The position numbers and the translations under genes were made by a program. The notes beneath the pieces are model-generated. The model was given only the letters and a program-made list of their open reading frames with translations. It did no database searches and was not told the DNA's origin. This document shows positions 1 through 13,261 of a stretch of 64,000 nucleotides of DNA, piece by piece. Each line of letters opens with the position of its first letter. The first letter of the stretch is position 1. Origin of the DNA: Jacaranda mimosifolia (taxonomy: Eukaryota > Streptophyta > Magnoliopsida > Lamiales > Bignoniaceae); NCBI GenBank assembly GCA_018894105.1, contig CM032128.1:30837299-30901298 (forward strand). Direction: 5' to 3'.

Positions 1-105
1 ATATATTTTTGAAAGCAAGGCGGACAACAATTCAGGTGTTTCATATGCTATCCCTATCTGTAAGATAGTGGTTGAGACATGTGGAGGTAACTCTTTATTT
101 GGCAG

Positions 106-1086
106 GGAATGGCAGTTGTTGCGGCAAGAGCAACAAGATTGCCCATATATTCTTCATTCGCCAAAGAGGGAAATCTGAGTGACCTTTTTGCAAAAGGTGA
201 AGCCATTTCCACTCTGTTTAATGTTCTTGGAATAGGAGCAGGAATTCAGTTAGCATCTACTGTTTGCTCATCTACCCAGGGAAAGGTACTTGTAACCATC
301 GTACCTGTGCAATTTTAGACTCAGATATTATTCTAACTTATATCTCAAACTTGAGAGAATTGATAAATTCTCATGAATTGACTCAGTTTTTTCTGTTCCC
401 ACATGAATTGATATATTCAGACATATGATGGTTCTGATGATGCTGAAATCTTGCAGTTGGTGGTTGGACCTCTTCTATCTTTGGTTCATATTTATTGCGT
501 CAAAGAAGAGATGCGAGCAACTCCAGTCAACACTCTAAATCCACAGAGAACTGCAATGATTGTTGCTGAATTTCTGAAGGTCCTAATCAAATTAGCAAGT
601 TTCAGATATTTGGATTTTTAATAATTCCCAGTAACTTATCTTTTGATGATTCTAAACCAGAGCGGTCGAATATCTAGTCCAGCTGATCTAAGATACCAAG
701 AAGATCTCTTATTTCCTGGCCGACTGATAGAGGAAGCTGGAAGTGTTAAGGTGGGAAGGCCTTTACACAAGGTTGTCAAGCCCTCAAAGCTCCACCAACT
801 TAAAGAAAAATTTCCCGAGGAAAAATTTATTTTAAACCGTGGGATCAAATGGACGGACATGATACTGCAGCATAACGCCACTGGTGAAGATGCTTTGAGG
901 GGATGGCTAGTTGGTGCATATGCTGCTGAGATTGAGAAGTCGTTTCACAAATCCATCGAAAACGCCTTGGACGAGGCTTATGAGAGGATGAACGATGTGT
1001 TTTCTCCATTTATCTCTGAGCTACAGGCCAAAGGGTGGCATACTGATCGTTTTCTTGATGGAACCGGCTGTCGTTTTGCTTTGTAG
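106..1086 (+). CDS. RUS-family (DUF647) protein, 3' part of gene, three exons visible
   Basis: C-terminal portion of a ROOT UV-B SENSITIVE (DUF647) family protein; the upstream exons lie outside the window. Exons are 106-285, 457-579 and 661-1086, all phase 0, with GT/AG introns and a TAG stop at 1084-1086. The first exon begins GMAVVAARATRLPIYSSFAK and continues through a segment (EGNLSDLFAKGEAISTLFN) characteristic of the DUF647 core, with a hydrophobic glycine-rich stretch after it. The second ends the hydrophobic part (LVVGPLLSLVHIYCVKEEMR). The last exon is a soluble C-terminal extension ending DGTGCRFAL. Family members in Arabidopsis (RUS1-RUS6) act in plastids or membranes in UV-B response, vitamin B6/auxin-related development and anther dehiscence. 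Which paralogue this is cannot be fixed; RUS4 is my best guess. No lesions are seen, so the gene is probably functional. Confidence 0.85.
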
Positions 1087-1571
1087 TATACTGTCATGTC
1101 CGTTAGCTAACTCCTTGCTTCCTGTGGAAATTGGGAAATCTCCAGTTCCATGTAATTTTGCCCATATAAGAATCTAGCTATATGTTATTCCCCTGATCTT
1201 TTGATGGAAAGCTTAGAGTTGCATAGACAATTTGTTGATTACTTCAAAATACCATAGGAATGTTGTCTGAAATTGTGGTCATGCCCCTGTCTTGATGTCA
1301 AATGTGCAGATATTTGAGGAGTCTTCTTTTTTTTTCCTTCGATGGAGTGAGCTTCTCTTACCTTTAGAATCAAAATTTAGTTCCCTTTTGGCTGTGGAGA
1401 AATTAGCAGGTAAGAAAAGAAAAGGACTTGATGAATTAGAAAGTACACCCTTTTGATATGGCCCTGGAAATGTGAAAAGATCCATGCATGCAATGTGAAG
1501 GGAATGTCCGTAAGAAATTTTACATTTTGAGAAGTGAATAGTTGTTTTACCAAAAAAGGCCATGTAATAAA
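1087..1571 (+). other. 3' flank / probable 3' UTR of the RUS-family gene
   Basis: No coding potential is seen here. An AATAAA hexamer at 1566-1571 abuts the next transposon, and an earlier polyadenylation signal cannot be excluded. The short reading frames on the minus strand look like chance. Confidence 0.35.
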
Positions 1572-3442
1572 GGGCCGTTTGGTTTCATTTTCATTCTTGA
1601 AAATTTTTGGGTAAAATTCCAAAAATACCCTTAGGCTAACTGATGGCATCTTTGACCTGGTTTGACTTTTTTTAGTGGACAAAAATACCCTCATGGGTGG
1701 TATTGTAAGATTTTTAATTGGTTAAGGGTGTATTTGTTATTTTTTTGTTTTGTTTGAGGTCTTAAATATAATAAAACAAAGAAGAATTCAGGGTGAATTT
1801 AAAATAGTAAATGTCTTTAAGATAATTTAATTATTCAATTGAATTTAATAAGTAAGAAAAATTAAAAATATAAATCAAATTTATCATCTTGAACATATAA
1901 TTTTAATAATTGAAATGATTTATTCAATAGTATTAAAAATAATAAGCATATCTAAAATAATTTAATTAAATTTATATCATTAAAAATAACATATTAGATT
2001 ATGTTAAATATAAATTTATATTATTAAAATTATCTGATAATATTAAAATAGTAATATATATATAATATTTTAAATGAATTCAATTCAATTTAACTAAAAA
2101 GTAAAATAAGTAAAAAACTAAAATAAATTAAATCTATCATTATGATATATTTTTAATAATTTTTAAAATTAAAAAATAATAATGACATGTAACACCACTA
2201 GATTTGGCATTTTAGAAAGTAAGATTTAAAAATTAAAATATTTATTCGACGAAAATTTTGGGGCTCAAAACACGAATATCAAAGGACTTGATTGTAAGAA
2301 TTTTGAAAGTTTTGATGATCAATAAAATTAATTTTGATCAACCAGGTCAATAGAGTCATTAAATAGTTTGATGACTTAATTGAAATTGAGGAAAAAAAAA
2401 TTGGGGTCAATGTGAGGCACTCAGAAAGTTAAAAAGATTCAATTGAAATCAAGTATTGGGGTGGAAATTATAATTTCAGAGAGTTGAAAAAAAAACACAC
2501 AAGAGCCCTCCTATTGTATCAAATTCTTCCATGCTTACCGTCACCATCCTCTCCAACCAGCACCTCTCCGACATTGGAAAAACTAGCAACCAAGCTAACC
2601 ATTCTCTTTTTCTCATCACAAGAAATGCATCGGTACCAAATTTGCCTAGAAACAACTAGCGACTCGTCGGAAATTAAGCTCCGAACGGAACCTCACAGCG
2701 GTGGTGACTGGTTGCTTAGTTCCGGTGACGGAAACTCATAAACAAGGAGTGGGTTTTGATGGATTCGATGAGAGGAGTGTAATGGTGGTTTCAATTTTGT
2801 GATTTGACCAACGGAGAATGAGAATGGAAGGTGGAGGTGCATGGTGGAGTTGAGCGATTTTGCTTGAAATTGGCCAATGAAGTGAAGGGGAAAGTTGCAA
2901 TTGATTTGGGGGGTTTGATAGAGCGCAACAAGGCGCACCTTCTGGCGGTAGCAAAACCCAGTTCCGGTGGAGGCGCACGACGGTTGTTCGGCGAGCAGCG
3001 GCGGCGGTCTGGTGAAAATTGAAGATGATAAAAATATATCAAATAAACCGTCGTAAATTCAAAAACATTACAAATAGGTCAAAGGGTATTTTTGTCTTTT
3101 GATATTTCTAATCAATTTTCTTTTTTCTTTTTAATTTTTAACGGAAGGGCATTTTGATCATTTTACACTTTCAGTCAGCATTACATTTAGGTCCCAAAGT
3201 TTTTTTTTTGTGGGGGGGGGGGGGGGTATTTGTAATTTTCAAAACAACGAGAATTTTTTTGTAATTACACCAAACCTGAGGGGGGTAGCCGTAATTCACC
3301 ATACATATGTTATCAAGAAATGCGTTTTGAGAATAAAAATAAAAATAATGTTAGATAAAAATGTGTAAAAAGTGATATATTTTAATTTTTAAATAGTAAA
3401 AAAATGTGAGAATGGGATTTGAAAATGAAACCAAACAGGCTC
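1572..3442. mobile_element. Non-autonomous DNA transposon with terminal inverted repeats
   Basis: The left end GGGCCGTTTGGTTTCATTTT is matched in inverted orientation by the right end (GAGCCTGTTTGGTTTCATTT on the minus strand). A second inverted match lies further in (GACAAAAATACCCT near 1677 and 3095). No transposase is present. No convincing target duplication flanks the ends (left ...TAATAAA, right ACCATTT), so the superfamily is open: GGGCCGTTTGG termini fit hAT or PIF/Harbinger types. The interior holds very AT-rich DNA, an LTR-like segment (2188-3072) and a 15-base G run (3212-3226). Another MULE-like terminus (TGGTGAATTACGGCTACCCC, minus strand, near 3303) suggests nesting. Confidence 0.55.
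2188..3072 (+). mobile_element. LTR-like fragment resembling the solo LTR at 15187
   Basis: Begins TGTAACACC and ends near AACATTACA, the same terminal style as the complete solo LTR further on (TGTAA...TTACA). Both have the same order of content: phrases such as GGGGTCAATGTGAG and TCAATTGAA, then a higher-GC core (about 2500-3020 here) rich in GGTGG and CCACC. No matching target duplication was found. It may be an old, diverged or truncated copy trapped in the surrounding TIR element. Confidence 0.35.
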
Positions 3443-6400
3443 ACCATTTCCAAACGCTTAAGAAAAATACTACAGAATGTTGATCACATATTTCACATGC
3501 ATTTTCTTGTCTTACTCGTGCATACCTACCCCAAATAAGATCAAAAGAATGCCTATAAGACCACAAATTTCTTTGTTTGTTTGTTTGTCTTTTTCTTTTT
3601 TTCCTGCTCTTCTCTGTTTAGGGGGAATTTGACAGAATAGAGATAATGAAATTCAATTAAAAGTAGAAAAATATCTTTAAAAACTCATGAAAGCACCCCA
3701 AAATATAACTAGATAAAATTTGTATTATGATTTTTTTTTTAAAGCGAAGTGATGATTTATTATTACTAATTAATAATAAATTCAAGTAACCATATATAAA
3801 TCTTAATGAGATGACAAGCTTATATAAGTGAGATAAATATTCATGCATGGAACTAAAATTCAAATTTTCATACTCATAATTTTTTTTTAAAATTGTAGTC
3901 ATGTTTATTGAGATAAAATCTTATCAACATGAAAGTTTGATTCTGAGAAGTATATCCAAGTAGAACTTTTCCTAACCTCAATGTTACGGGATTAAATAAT
4001 TAAAAGCTGGAACTAAAGTGCAGAGCTGCTTTGCAGATTTACATAAAAGCATCACTTGCTAAAGGTCTCTTTTTTTATTTCAATAAATGTCAAAAAAGTT
4101 AAAAAAAAGTGGAAATAAAATTACTTTTCTTTGGATGAGGCATGATATGCATTACTAGGACAAATAGTGAGTTATTGTGCATTTTATCTAATATTTGTTT
4201 GCATATTTTAAATAACTTGATATCTTACTTTGATTGTTTGCTTAGCATGATTATCCCACTTGACAAACTACAATTTATTTTCAACTTAGACTAAAAAATA
4301 TATATCACACCCTAAGAGCTTGATATACAAGTCAAGTTTGACCTTAAATGTATGTCGGGCCCTAACTATATATCAAGGATCTCTAAAAATGAACCAAATA
4401 TTAAAATTGTGTTGGATTGTGTATCGATTATGCAATATCAAAACAAGCAAACTGCTATTATTATTTTAATGCCAGTGAATGATTTGATAAACTAGAACAA
4501 GATATGGCTTTTAGCCCATCATGATCTCAAATTAGCACGCTTCATAAAGTACTTGGTTGCACCACTCATTTGTGCTTCAATTGCTTACAATTTATATGAT
4601 ATAAATTAGTGCATTTTGAGACTTGGATTTTTTTAGATCAAGTTGTGTTTCAAATTCATATGCCTTAGTTGTCAGATGAAACCATATGCCTATTTTATAT
4701 GTATGGGTGATGTGAGTGGCAAAATATTCTTTAAAAAGGTTCAAAACCGAGTTGATAATTATGAGAAATTAGATTGATCAAATTTTTTTATTTAGTTTAA
4801 GTTGACCTAATTTTAACCTAATTCTCAATATGATGAACCATATTTATGTGATTAACTAGACTAAAGGGAATGAGACTATGTCAGTCAAGACTCGCTTGCT
4901 AAATGACAAGTACCTATAAATACCTCATATTTTAACACTTATAGGTACATAATTATTATTATTCTTTTCAATTTTCATCTAACATTTATATTTTTCTTTC
5001 TCGAAACACTGACTTTAAGTATTATATGACTTTTGTTTGGTAAACTCCAACAACCCTAACCTCTTTTGTGGTTTAATCCAAAATTCAAGACTGAATTGAT
5101 CTAATTTGAAGCTTTTATAGGCATGCATCCTAGTTGGAAAAATAATTTCCCAAAGTTATACCAGAACACATCCTTACAAGATATTTTATTATATAAATAG
5201 TTGGTTTGTGAAGTATTATTGTCTGGAGCAAATTCAAACTCATAATTTCTTTTTTAAAAATAAATAAATAAATAAATAAAAGGTAATAACTCATTTCAAA
5301 TGAACCACCGCCTTATTTATCTTAGACATGTATAAATCAATTGGAAATTTTGGTTGACAAAAAGATCAGAGAAAACACGTCTCAATTCATGAGGCGGCTT
5401 CCCGAGTAGAAAGCCAAAGTTGAAGTTAAAAAAAATGTCCTCAACTTTCAAGGTTCATGCATGAGTAGACTATCATTTACTTAGAAAGTGAAAAGAGAGG
5501 AAAGAAGATCGTAGAGGACCAATCAACTTGAATTAGAGTCCTTTGCGCTTTGGTAGAAAAATCAAGAAAGGACTCTTACTTAAGTGGCTCATCAATCCCT
5601 TTGTCAATGGAGTATTAGTCAATGAATTAGTCACCAAGACTCCTTAACCAAGGTATCATCAATCTTGAAACAAGTTTTATGATTGTCGTATCGTTTCACG
5701 GTATTAAATCTGAATGGTAATTCAATTTGAATTCTTTATTTCAATTGATATTTTACTTTTTATTTTATTTTATGAATAAATACTTATGAAGTATTGATAA
5801 ACGGATAATTTTTATAGCTACCTCGTTGAAACGTGTGTAGGACTTAAACCCGTCTACTTTAATATGTGATCCAAATTTAAGAGTCGTTGGATTTAGCAAG
5901 AAATTAACCATCTAAATGAGGTTATAAATGATCGCTATTAAGAAAATTTTTGAGACATGCTGTTTTGGTCGATTTCAGTTATTTTGATTTGGGCTTTGAT
6001 AGTCAGCAATTTCGACAATTTTAATGTGTTAGTAAGTTCTAATTTGGTGGGCATGCGAGCAACCGAATCAGACAATCACGTCCAAATCAAGAGAAAACAT
6101 CTTATACACTCATTGCATACTAGGTATATGATCCACAATAAAATATTTTATTTGAAAACTATTTACAATATTTAACACATTTATAAAGTAAAATAAAAAA
6201 ATAACATTCTAGTGAAATATGAAATTTGAAGCAGTGTGAAATTGGTTCATATCATGACTTATCATTTGACATATATTTATAAAGTAAAATAAAAAAATTA
6301 GGCCTCAATCCAATGAACTTTGTATTAGGAGTCATCACAACCATAGATTCGATGTTTCCCACTAAGTTGCATTCAAATTAACTAACAGCACAAGAAAAAG

Positions 6401-8860
6401 ACAAAGAAAAAATTATTAGCTAATTATCGCGTATTATATTACAATTGACGTGGCAAACATTGCATATTATATTACAGCTCACGTCGTATTTATGGGCTCA
6501 TTTGAGAAGTGGAAAATAGGGCCAAACTTGCAAGATGTAAGAATTGCCCCCATATATATATATATATATATATAATATTATTATGATTTTTTTTTCAAGT
6601 TAGACCGATCTTGAATCGAAATATAAGTCGTTCAATCAAAACACATTACATATAAATATTCCCAATCATATGATGAGAAATATATATTTATTGTTGTTAT
6701 ACCCAATTTTTTTTTTTATATTTATGTAATTATATTACACAATTCAACTTCATATTGAATTGATGTATATATCGGAGGATTTTCATAGAAATTCCGCCAA
6801 ACAATCTCCCTTTTGTTTCTATTTTAAATTTTATATTTCCCAGCTACTCTAATATAGTCGACTTAGATCATTCAATCTATTGAAGTAATAAATAAGTTGA
6901 TCTGAACTGACCTCATGACCATCCCAAATTAAATATGATAATATTACAAAATAAAATACGATAATATTATGTATAATCTATTATTTTTCAAATATTAATT
7001 CAAGTAAATAAATAACATGAATAGTTATTATCTATTGTTTTATTCATCGTGGCCACCAAGTTTGTTTATGTCCCGTGTCCCAACTTCTATGATGAGCAAG
7101 ATTTCGTGTGTCTCGCCACTTGTTTTCCTCCATTTGGGAAAAGAAAATTCGAGCCTCCTTCTTTTGACTATTTATTGGCAAAAATCAAAGTTTAAAGTGT
7201 ATATTTCTTTTAGCCATTTTTTTAAAAATCAACCAATCAAATCAACACCAGGCAAGAGTCATAGGATACTTCTTAATATTTCAGACAAATGTATTTCTAT
7301 CTATCCAGCTGCTTAGTTTCTTGGAGTTTATTACAACTTGGATTACATAAATATGCATGAAAGTACAAAGTCTAAATAGAAGAAAAGTTATATTATATAT
7401 TTAATATTTATTATTCATCTATCTTATCCCATAATAATATATTTCCTGATTCTCTTTCCGTTGATGTGGAAGAGAAGAGAAAACAACGCAAGTTATTTCA
7501 TTTCTCGACAGACTGAATTCAAATTAAAATATCTACTTGAATCAACTTAATGGTGACAATTCTTATAAAATTCATTCGAAACTTAACAGTGGACCAAATC
7601 TGCATAATTTGAAGCATTTCAGCGTCGCAAATTTTTGGATCGAATTAATTTAAATATATCAGAAGAATTCTTACACCATTTAGACTAAGTTGAGTTTTTA
7701 CATCTCAAAAATCATTTAAAATAAAAAATAAAAAATAATCTTGCAGCCGAAAATTGCATATGCCTACCTTGTTTACTTGGTTCAACTTATGCATTTCCTG
7801 GGAATGATTGGCGAAAGACAATTGGCAATGACAAGTTGCAATGCATGCAGCTATTTAATTCTATGTTAAGGACTGGCCAATATTGGGATGAACCTCTTCA
7901 TATTTGACCCTTCTTAGTTCTTATTGGCCAATAAACCAAAATTTAGGAATATTGAATAATTCAACCATGCACACTCTGCCTGGTGTTTCTTGTCTTTGCT
8001 TAATTAAAGTTTTCGGTGCCCGTGTGGATTTTAGGTTTGACTTGTAATTTCACACGAGAAGGTTATAATAGTAAATTTATTCCCAGCAATATTCAATGTA
8101 TGTGTCGTATTTTTCTATGGTGGAAAATAATCACTTTGACTGATTGGATTAGAATGATATGTTACAATTTAGTCATTTTTGACTCGTTTCATGATTAAGA
8201 TAATCATATGGTCTGGTGTAGAAAGAATTACTAATAATGTTCATTTGTTGACAAGGAAAGAAGAAAAAGGCTGCAGTATTGATGTACACTTATACTGTTT
8301 TGCTATTACCCTTTTTGTCATAAATTTGCAATATTTAGATGATATCATGTAAGTTGTTGAGTTTATTCTAATGTACAAGGATGTCATGATTTTTTATTTT
8401 TTTTTAATTTACACATATATATTAAAAAAATTTAAAAATTCAAATTTCGAATCTTATATATATATATATATATAAATATGTAAGTGTGTCAATAACGTAA
8501 TTTGATCGACCAATTGACTAAAGAAATTAGTTTAAGAAATCCATCACTTATTGTCATGGTTGATGGTACAAATGTTGAATTTTCCCTATCTTCATCTTCA
8601 TTGGTGATGCACTGCTCAAGTTAGACTCAATAAAATTTAATTATTCTTTTTTTATTTTTTGTTCAGAGGGAAAACTGAATCAAGAATTATCTTTTATTTT
8701 TGTATTAATTTTCATCTTTTTATAAATAAAATATTTCATTGCCTAATATATAATTTTAGATTACATCAAATACCTCCACAAATATATTTTTTCTTTCGCA
8801 ATTTTCATTGTGAATATGTTGTGGTACTACAAAAACTTTCTTTAAATGAAATACTATTTA
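3443..8860. other. Intergenic, no gene recognised
   Basis: AT-rich DNA with scattered simple repeats: a TA run near 6552-6574, TAAA repeats near 5262-5280 and a TA run near 8456-8475. None of the short open frames has a recognisable domain, codon bias or splice context. A 30-base phrase (TTTATAAAGTAAAATAAAAA) occurs twice, near 6180 and 6278, and is probably low-complexity. Confidence 0.5.
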
Positions 8861-9567
8861 ATAAGGGTGTCAAAATCAAACCCAATACGATGACCTGATA
8901 ATGATCCACTTGAAAAAAATCAGGTATGGGTTTGATGTTTTTAGGTTTGGGTCAAATTGGATCGGACCTGAAAATGATCCGAGAAAAATAAAATAAAATA
9001 AAATAAGATTGGGTTGATCTTGGGTCAACCCGCATAACTTGAAAAAAACAAGCGAGTAACTCAATAATTCAATAAACATGACCCAACCCAATCCAATCCG
9101 ACCCACCTGAAAAAAATTAACTAATTAAAATAAAATCTAAATAATATATATTCAAAAATTAAAATTTTAAAAAATTCAATTACTGAACAATGGTTTGCTA
9201 TTTTTTCGTATTTGTAGTATTCATGGATATGACAAGTTTTAAAGTTATTATGTTTCTTCGACTTTAATGATTATGCCGAATTTTAAATTTTATTGTAGAT
9301 CAAAATTCTCTTGAATTATAATATTGGAATTCATAAATATGAAAAATAAAATAAATAGATTAGGTTGGGTTGGGTTTATCAGGTTGTTGGGTGACCTGAC
9401 TAAAAATCAGGTCAACCCGAACCTGACACGATCTTTTGTGAGTCAGGTTAAGGTTAAACTTTTTGAATTTAACATCAGGTTGGTTGAATTTAGATTTGAT
9501 ATTTTTTTGTTATATTTCTACCTCGACCCAACATGAACCCACCCAACTCAACTGAATTAACAACCCT
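8861..9567. mobile_element. Small TIR element, hAT-like (about 0.7 kb)
   Basis: Left end ATAAGGGTGTCAA is roughly matched by the inverted right end AGGGTTGTTAA. Flanking octamers ACTATTTA (8853-8860) and ACTATCTA (9568-9575) differ at one base and fit an aged 8-bp hAT duplication. The interior carries repeated motifs in both orientations (GGGTTGGGTT, AACCTGACAC, GGTCAACCCG). These motifs are common in small plant hAT-type repeats. No transposase is present. Confidence 0.45.
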
Positions 9568-10067
9568 ACTATCTAAGGAAGGCCTATTGACTAAAATAAT
9601 GATAGACACAATTATTTTTTATAGTAATGCATGATTATTTATTAAAACAAGAAAGAATTCAAATTTTTATATGCCACAAATGCAAACTCACGTGTTATTT
9701 ATTTGACCAAATTGGTCCAATTATTACGTCAGGCCCTTTCCTGGAAACTCCACTACTTTCTCGAGTGTCAATGCCTTTTATTTATTTATTTATTATTATT
9801 ATTTCTTTCAATTTTGGAGTGACATAATGTTTACCATATGGTGACTATGGTCCACTATGTAACCTTAGCCCCACAATCTTTCTAGTATATATATGTCCTT
9901 ACTAGCCAACCGGCCCAACCCTGATTTTCCAGCTTCCTTCAAGACTTCATCTACAACCTCAAAACAATAGATACTCTCAGCAGCAGAGCAGCAGCAAAAA
10001 AATCAATCATCCTCGTACTTACATAAATAATCAAGGATTAATTTATAATCCTGTTTGTTTGTAAGAA
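9568..10067 (+). promoter_or_regulatory. Promoter and 5' UTR of the MYB gene
   Basis: A TATATATAT box at 9886-9894 puts the start of transcription near 9915-9925, giving a roughly 150-base leader rich in CAGCAG. Upstream are a perfect G-box CACGTG (9689-9694), a W-box TTGACC (9703-9708, WRKY target) and a TGACG/ACGT element (9726-9731, minus strand CGTCA). This cluster within about 240 bases of the TATA box suits the stress- or elicitor-inducible expression known for MYB13/14/15 genes. Site activity is inferred. Confidence 0.5.
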
Positions 10068-11287
10068 ATGGGTAGGGCTCCATGCTGTCAGAAAATGGGG
10101 TTGAAGAAAGGCCCCTGGACTGCTGAAGAAGATCTCATCCTCGTCAATTATATCAATCAGAACGGCCATGAAAACTGGCGGAATCTTCCCAAACGGGCCG
10201 GTAACAATCAATCAATCTCCCTTTCTATATATATATTTGGAATAATCGAGTGGCATTTGGCCCAATAGCATTAATGTCATACATACAGTACAAAGTTGGA
10301 AGTTTAAATTCAGCAGATTTCTAATGTTGGTGTATTTAAATAAATATATATATTCTATTAATGGAAATATTTGTGGGTTTTTTCTAAAGACAATATTTTT
10401 GTGAGGTTAAAAACATGCGGATTATGTTTTGGTTTTTTATGTGGGAATTAATTGCAGGGCTGTTAAGGTGTGGAAAGAGTTGTCGGCTCCGGTGGATGAA
10501 TTACTTGCGGCCTGATATTAAGAGAGGAAATTTCACCAGGGAAGAGGAGGAAACTATTATAAAATCGCATCAAGAGTTGGGGAACAGGTTTCCACTAGCT
10601 TTTCATTCTTTATTCTTTATTATTTATTTCAAATTTTTGTGTGTGTTAAATTTTCAAAAAATTATCAACCAATAATTTTTTCTCCAAAAAATATGTTCAT
10701 TTTCCAAACTTCGAACAATATATACATATATATATATATATATAAATTATTACATTATTAAATATAATTTGTTTATATTATCTTGTATTTGCAGATGGTC
10801 TGTAATTGCAGCTAGATTACCGGGCCGCACAGACAACGAAATAAAAAATGTCTGGCACACCCACTTGAAGAAGAGGCTCAATAAAAAATCTCAACCCGAA
10901 CCCGGAACCGAAACCCAAATGCGCACAGCCGAATCATCGGATTTCGATCAAAGGGAGTACTCAAATTCGCCGCTGCATTCATCCAGCGAAGTCTCTTCAC
11001 TTACCAACACCGCGTCCGGCGTCGGCGCCGCCGGTAGCGGCGGTCCAGACGCCTACATGATGGCGGATTCGTTAGGCAATTTGCCGGAAATGGACGAGAG
11101 CTTCTGGTCGGAGGTTTTCGCGGGGGATGATTCGAGTGCTACAAGTGATTTTTCGGCTGGCAATATTGATTTTCAGCTTCAATTGTCGGACTCGTTTGGC
11201 TCCGATTTACATGTGGATGGTGGCATGGATTTTTGGTACAACCTTTTTAACAGGGCAGAGGACCTTATAGAATTACCCGGATTTTGA
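10068..11287 (+). CDS. R2R3-MYB transcription factor, subgroup 2 (MYB13/14/15-like)
   Basis: Complete gene of 251 residues. Exons are 10068-10200, 10458-10587 and 10795-11287 with GT/AG introns at the positions usual for R2R3-MYBs; 756 coding bases keep frame throughout. The R2 repeat starts after [17 protein letters not shown] (W21, W40 and related tryptophans visible). R3 ([17 protein letters not shown]) has phenylalanine in place of the first tryptophan, as usual, and ends [16 protein letters not shown]. The C-terminal region contains [11 protein letters not shown], the subgroup 2 signature, and a final MDFWYNLF...ELPGF block seen in MYB14/15 orthologues. Family members are nuclear activators of stilbene or phenylpropanoid defence and cold responses. 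Retention of both C-terminal blocks supports function. Assignment among MYB13, 14 and 15 is not resolved. Confidence 0.93.
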
Positions 11288-12894
11288 GCAGTTTGGGGAG
11301 GGATTATATTTTTACCCATTTTGGTTAACTTTTTTCCTTGCGAGTGTTGTGTTTGGATTTTAGGTTATTAGAAAAAATTTTAAAAAGATGATATTATTTT
11401 TTCATTAAAATTCAATCCAAACATAACATAGGAGTTAGGGTGCATGTACCCCCATCGAAATTTGTATATGAGAACTTATCTTTGAGCTGACTATCGCTGT
11501 TAATGAAACTTAAAACTCGTTATTTTGTAATTTTCTTTATTATTTCAGCTCAAGTACTATATATTTGTGATTAAGAGGATAAAATTATTCCATCACTGTA
11601 ATAATTATTAAATTGATCGTATCATTAAATTAATTATTGAAAATAATAATTTTACAGTAATAGTTTTTTTGGATTTTGAATTCAAAACTTTATAAAATTA
11701 AAAGTATTGAGATCTCAACCTTTTATCATTTTGTCACTTGGTCCAAAGTTCAAACAAAGATGGGCATTAGGCATGGACACCCCCCATGTGCCTATGAGAT
11801 ACTACATGTGTGCATGTGTGCAAAATGTTTCAATTGAGCAACTTGCCAAAAATTGTTTTATGAATAAACAATACATAAAATATTTTAGGTTAGACCAATT
11901 CTTTTTCCTTTATTATTATTATTATTATTTTTGGACAATGAGGATAGACCAATGAATTAAAAACACTTTGTAGGTGCACTACCAAGTGCTATATTTTTAA
12001 TCAATATGTCTACTATATAAAATAGGGAGAGTTTTTGTAACTATCCTAATATATTTTTCAATATATTGTTATAATTAATTGTATTCAACAAAGATTCCAC
12101 TAGAAATTTAGAATAGTTTTTCCCCTAGGTTTTCGCATATTCTTTCTCTAACGTGCTTTTTTCTTTCTTTCATATTCTTTTATTTATACTATGTCATTTT
12201 TTTGAATATCTTTTATTTATCATGAATTGAAATAAAATAAGTGAAATAATTAAAAAGAAATTATTGCAAAAAATAAACTAAAAAATAATTTTATTTCATA
12301 TCTTAAAGTTTAAGACAAATAAGTAGGCCGTTATCGATGGTGATTATAATTGAAAACGCATCAAATATTATGGTCGTCCGCACTAATAATTAATGTATAA
12401 TCACTTTATTTTTGGGTTTATTTTATATCGATCAAATGGATGCATAATCAACTCAATTAACGATAATATCAATAATCTAATTTATTACATTATCAATTTT
12501 ATTAGAAATTTCACAATGCATTTATTTATTTCCCCCCTAATTTTTAGGTCATGGGAAGCGTATGCATCCACTAAGACCCTTCTTTAGCAATTATTACATC
12601 AACCCAGACCCCCCACTTCTAAATTAAGAAATAGTATTGCTAGTCTGCTACCACGTAGCATTACCTTTTTCTTTTCTTATTCTTCAAAAAATGGCTATGA
12701 ACTTTGCTACTGTTGTTAAATAAGACAACTAAAGATTATTTCACATGTACAATATGCGCCACAAAAAACTACATAGATGTTTGAAATTTATGTTTCCTAA
12801 TTCATTGTATCCAAAGTAATATATAATGTCTTTATCACAAATCACTATGCCCGGTAAATCGTGTCAGCATGTGATAAGCAATTTTTTAAATTTA
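11288..12894. other. 3' flank of the MYB gene and intergenic DNA
   Basis: AT-rich DNA. The 3' UTR presumably ends within a few hundred bases. No gene, RNA gene or clear transposon end is recognised. Confidence 0.45.
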
Positions 12895-13258
12895 GAGGGT
12901 GTTTGAGTGATTTTATAAACTGCTCAAAATATTTTATAAGATGTCAAAAAATATTTAGTAAATTTTTTAAAAAAAGATTTTATAAGCTCATAAAATAAGA
13001 TGTTATGAGCTTATAAACTCTTTTTAAAAAGTAAGGAGTTCCTTGTTTATTTTTAAAATTTTAACAACCTTCATTAATTTTAAATTATATTAATTATAAA
13101 ATTGCCATTACTAACATCTTATAAGCTTCAATTTCTTATTTTATCCAAACACTTTAAGAACTTATTTTTTTTAAAAAAGATCTATTTTATAAACTCCAAA
13201 AACATCTTATAAAATATAAGAATTTAGATCTTTTAAATTTATTTAGCCAAACACCCTC
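12895..13258. mobile_element. Tourist-like MITE (PIF/Harbinger), 364 bp
   Basis: The first 11 bases, GAGGGTGTTTG, are a perfect inverted match to the last 11 (CAAACACCCTC). Similarity continues imperfectly inward, and the element is rich in self-complementary TTATAAGC/GCTTATAA segments. It is flanked by a 3-bp TTA duplication (12892-12894 and 13259-13261), the hallmark of PIF/Harbinger insertion. There is no coding capacity. Confidence 0.85.
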
Positions 13259-13261
13259 TTA

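Noticed and set aside
2484..3042. Several overlapping open frames on both strands in a higher-GC patch
   Set aside because: No domain, no splice context, and the patch corresponds to the core of an LTR-like fragment inside a TIR element.
1572..3442. PIF/Harbinger element with TAA duplication
   Set aside because: Left flank has TAA but the right flank (ACC) does not match, so the superfamily is left open.
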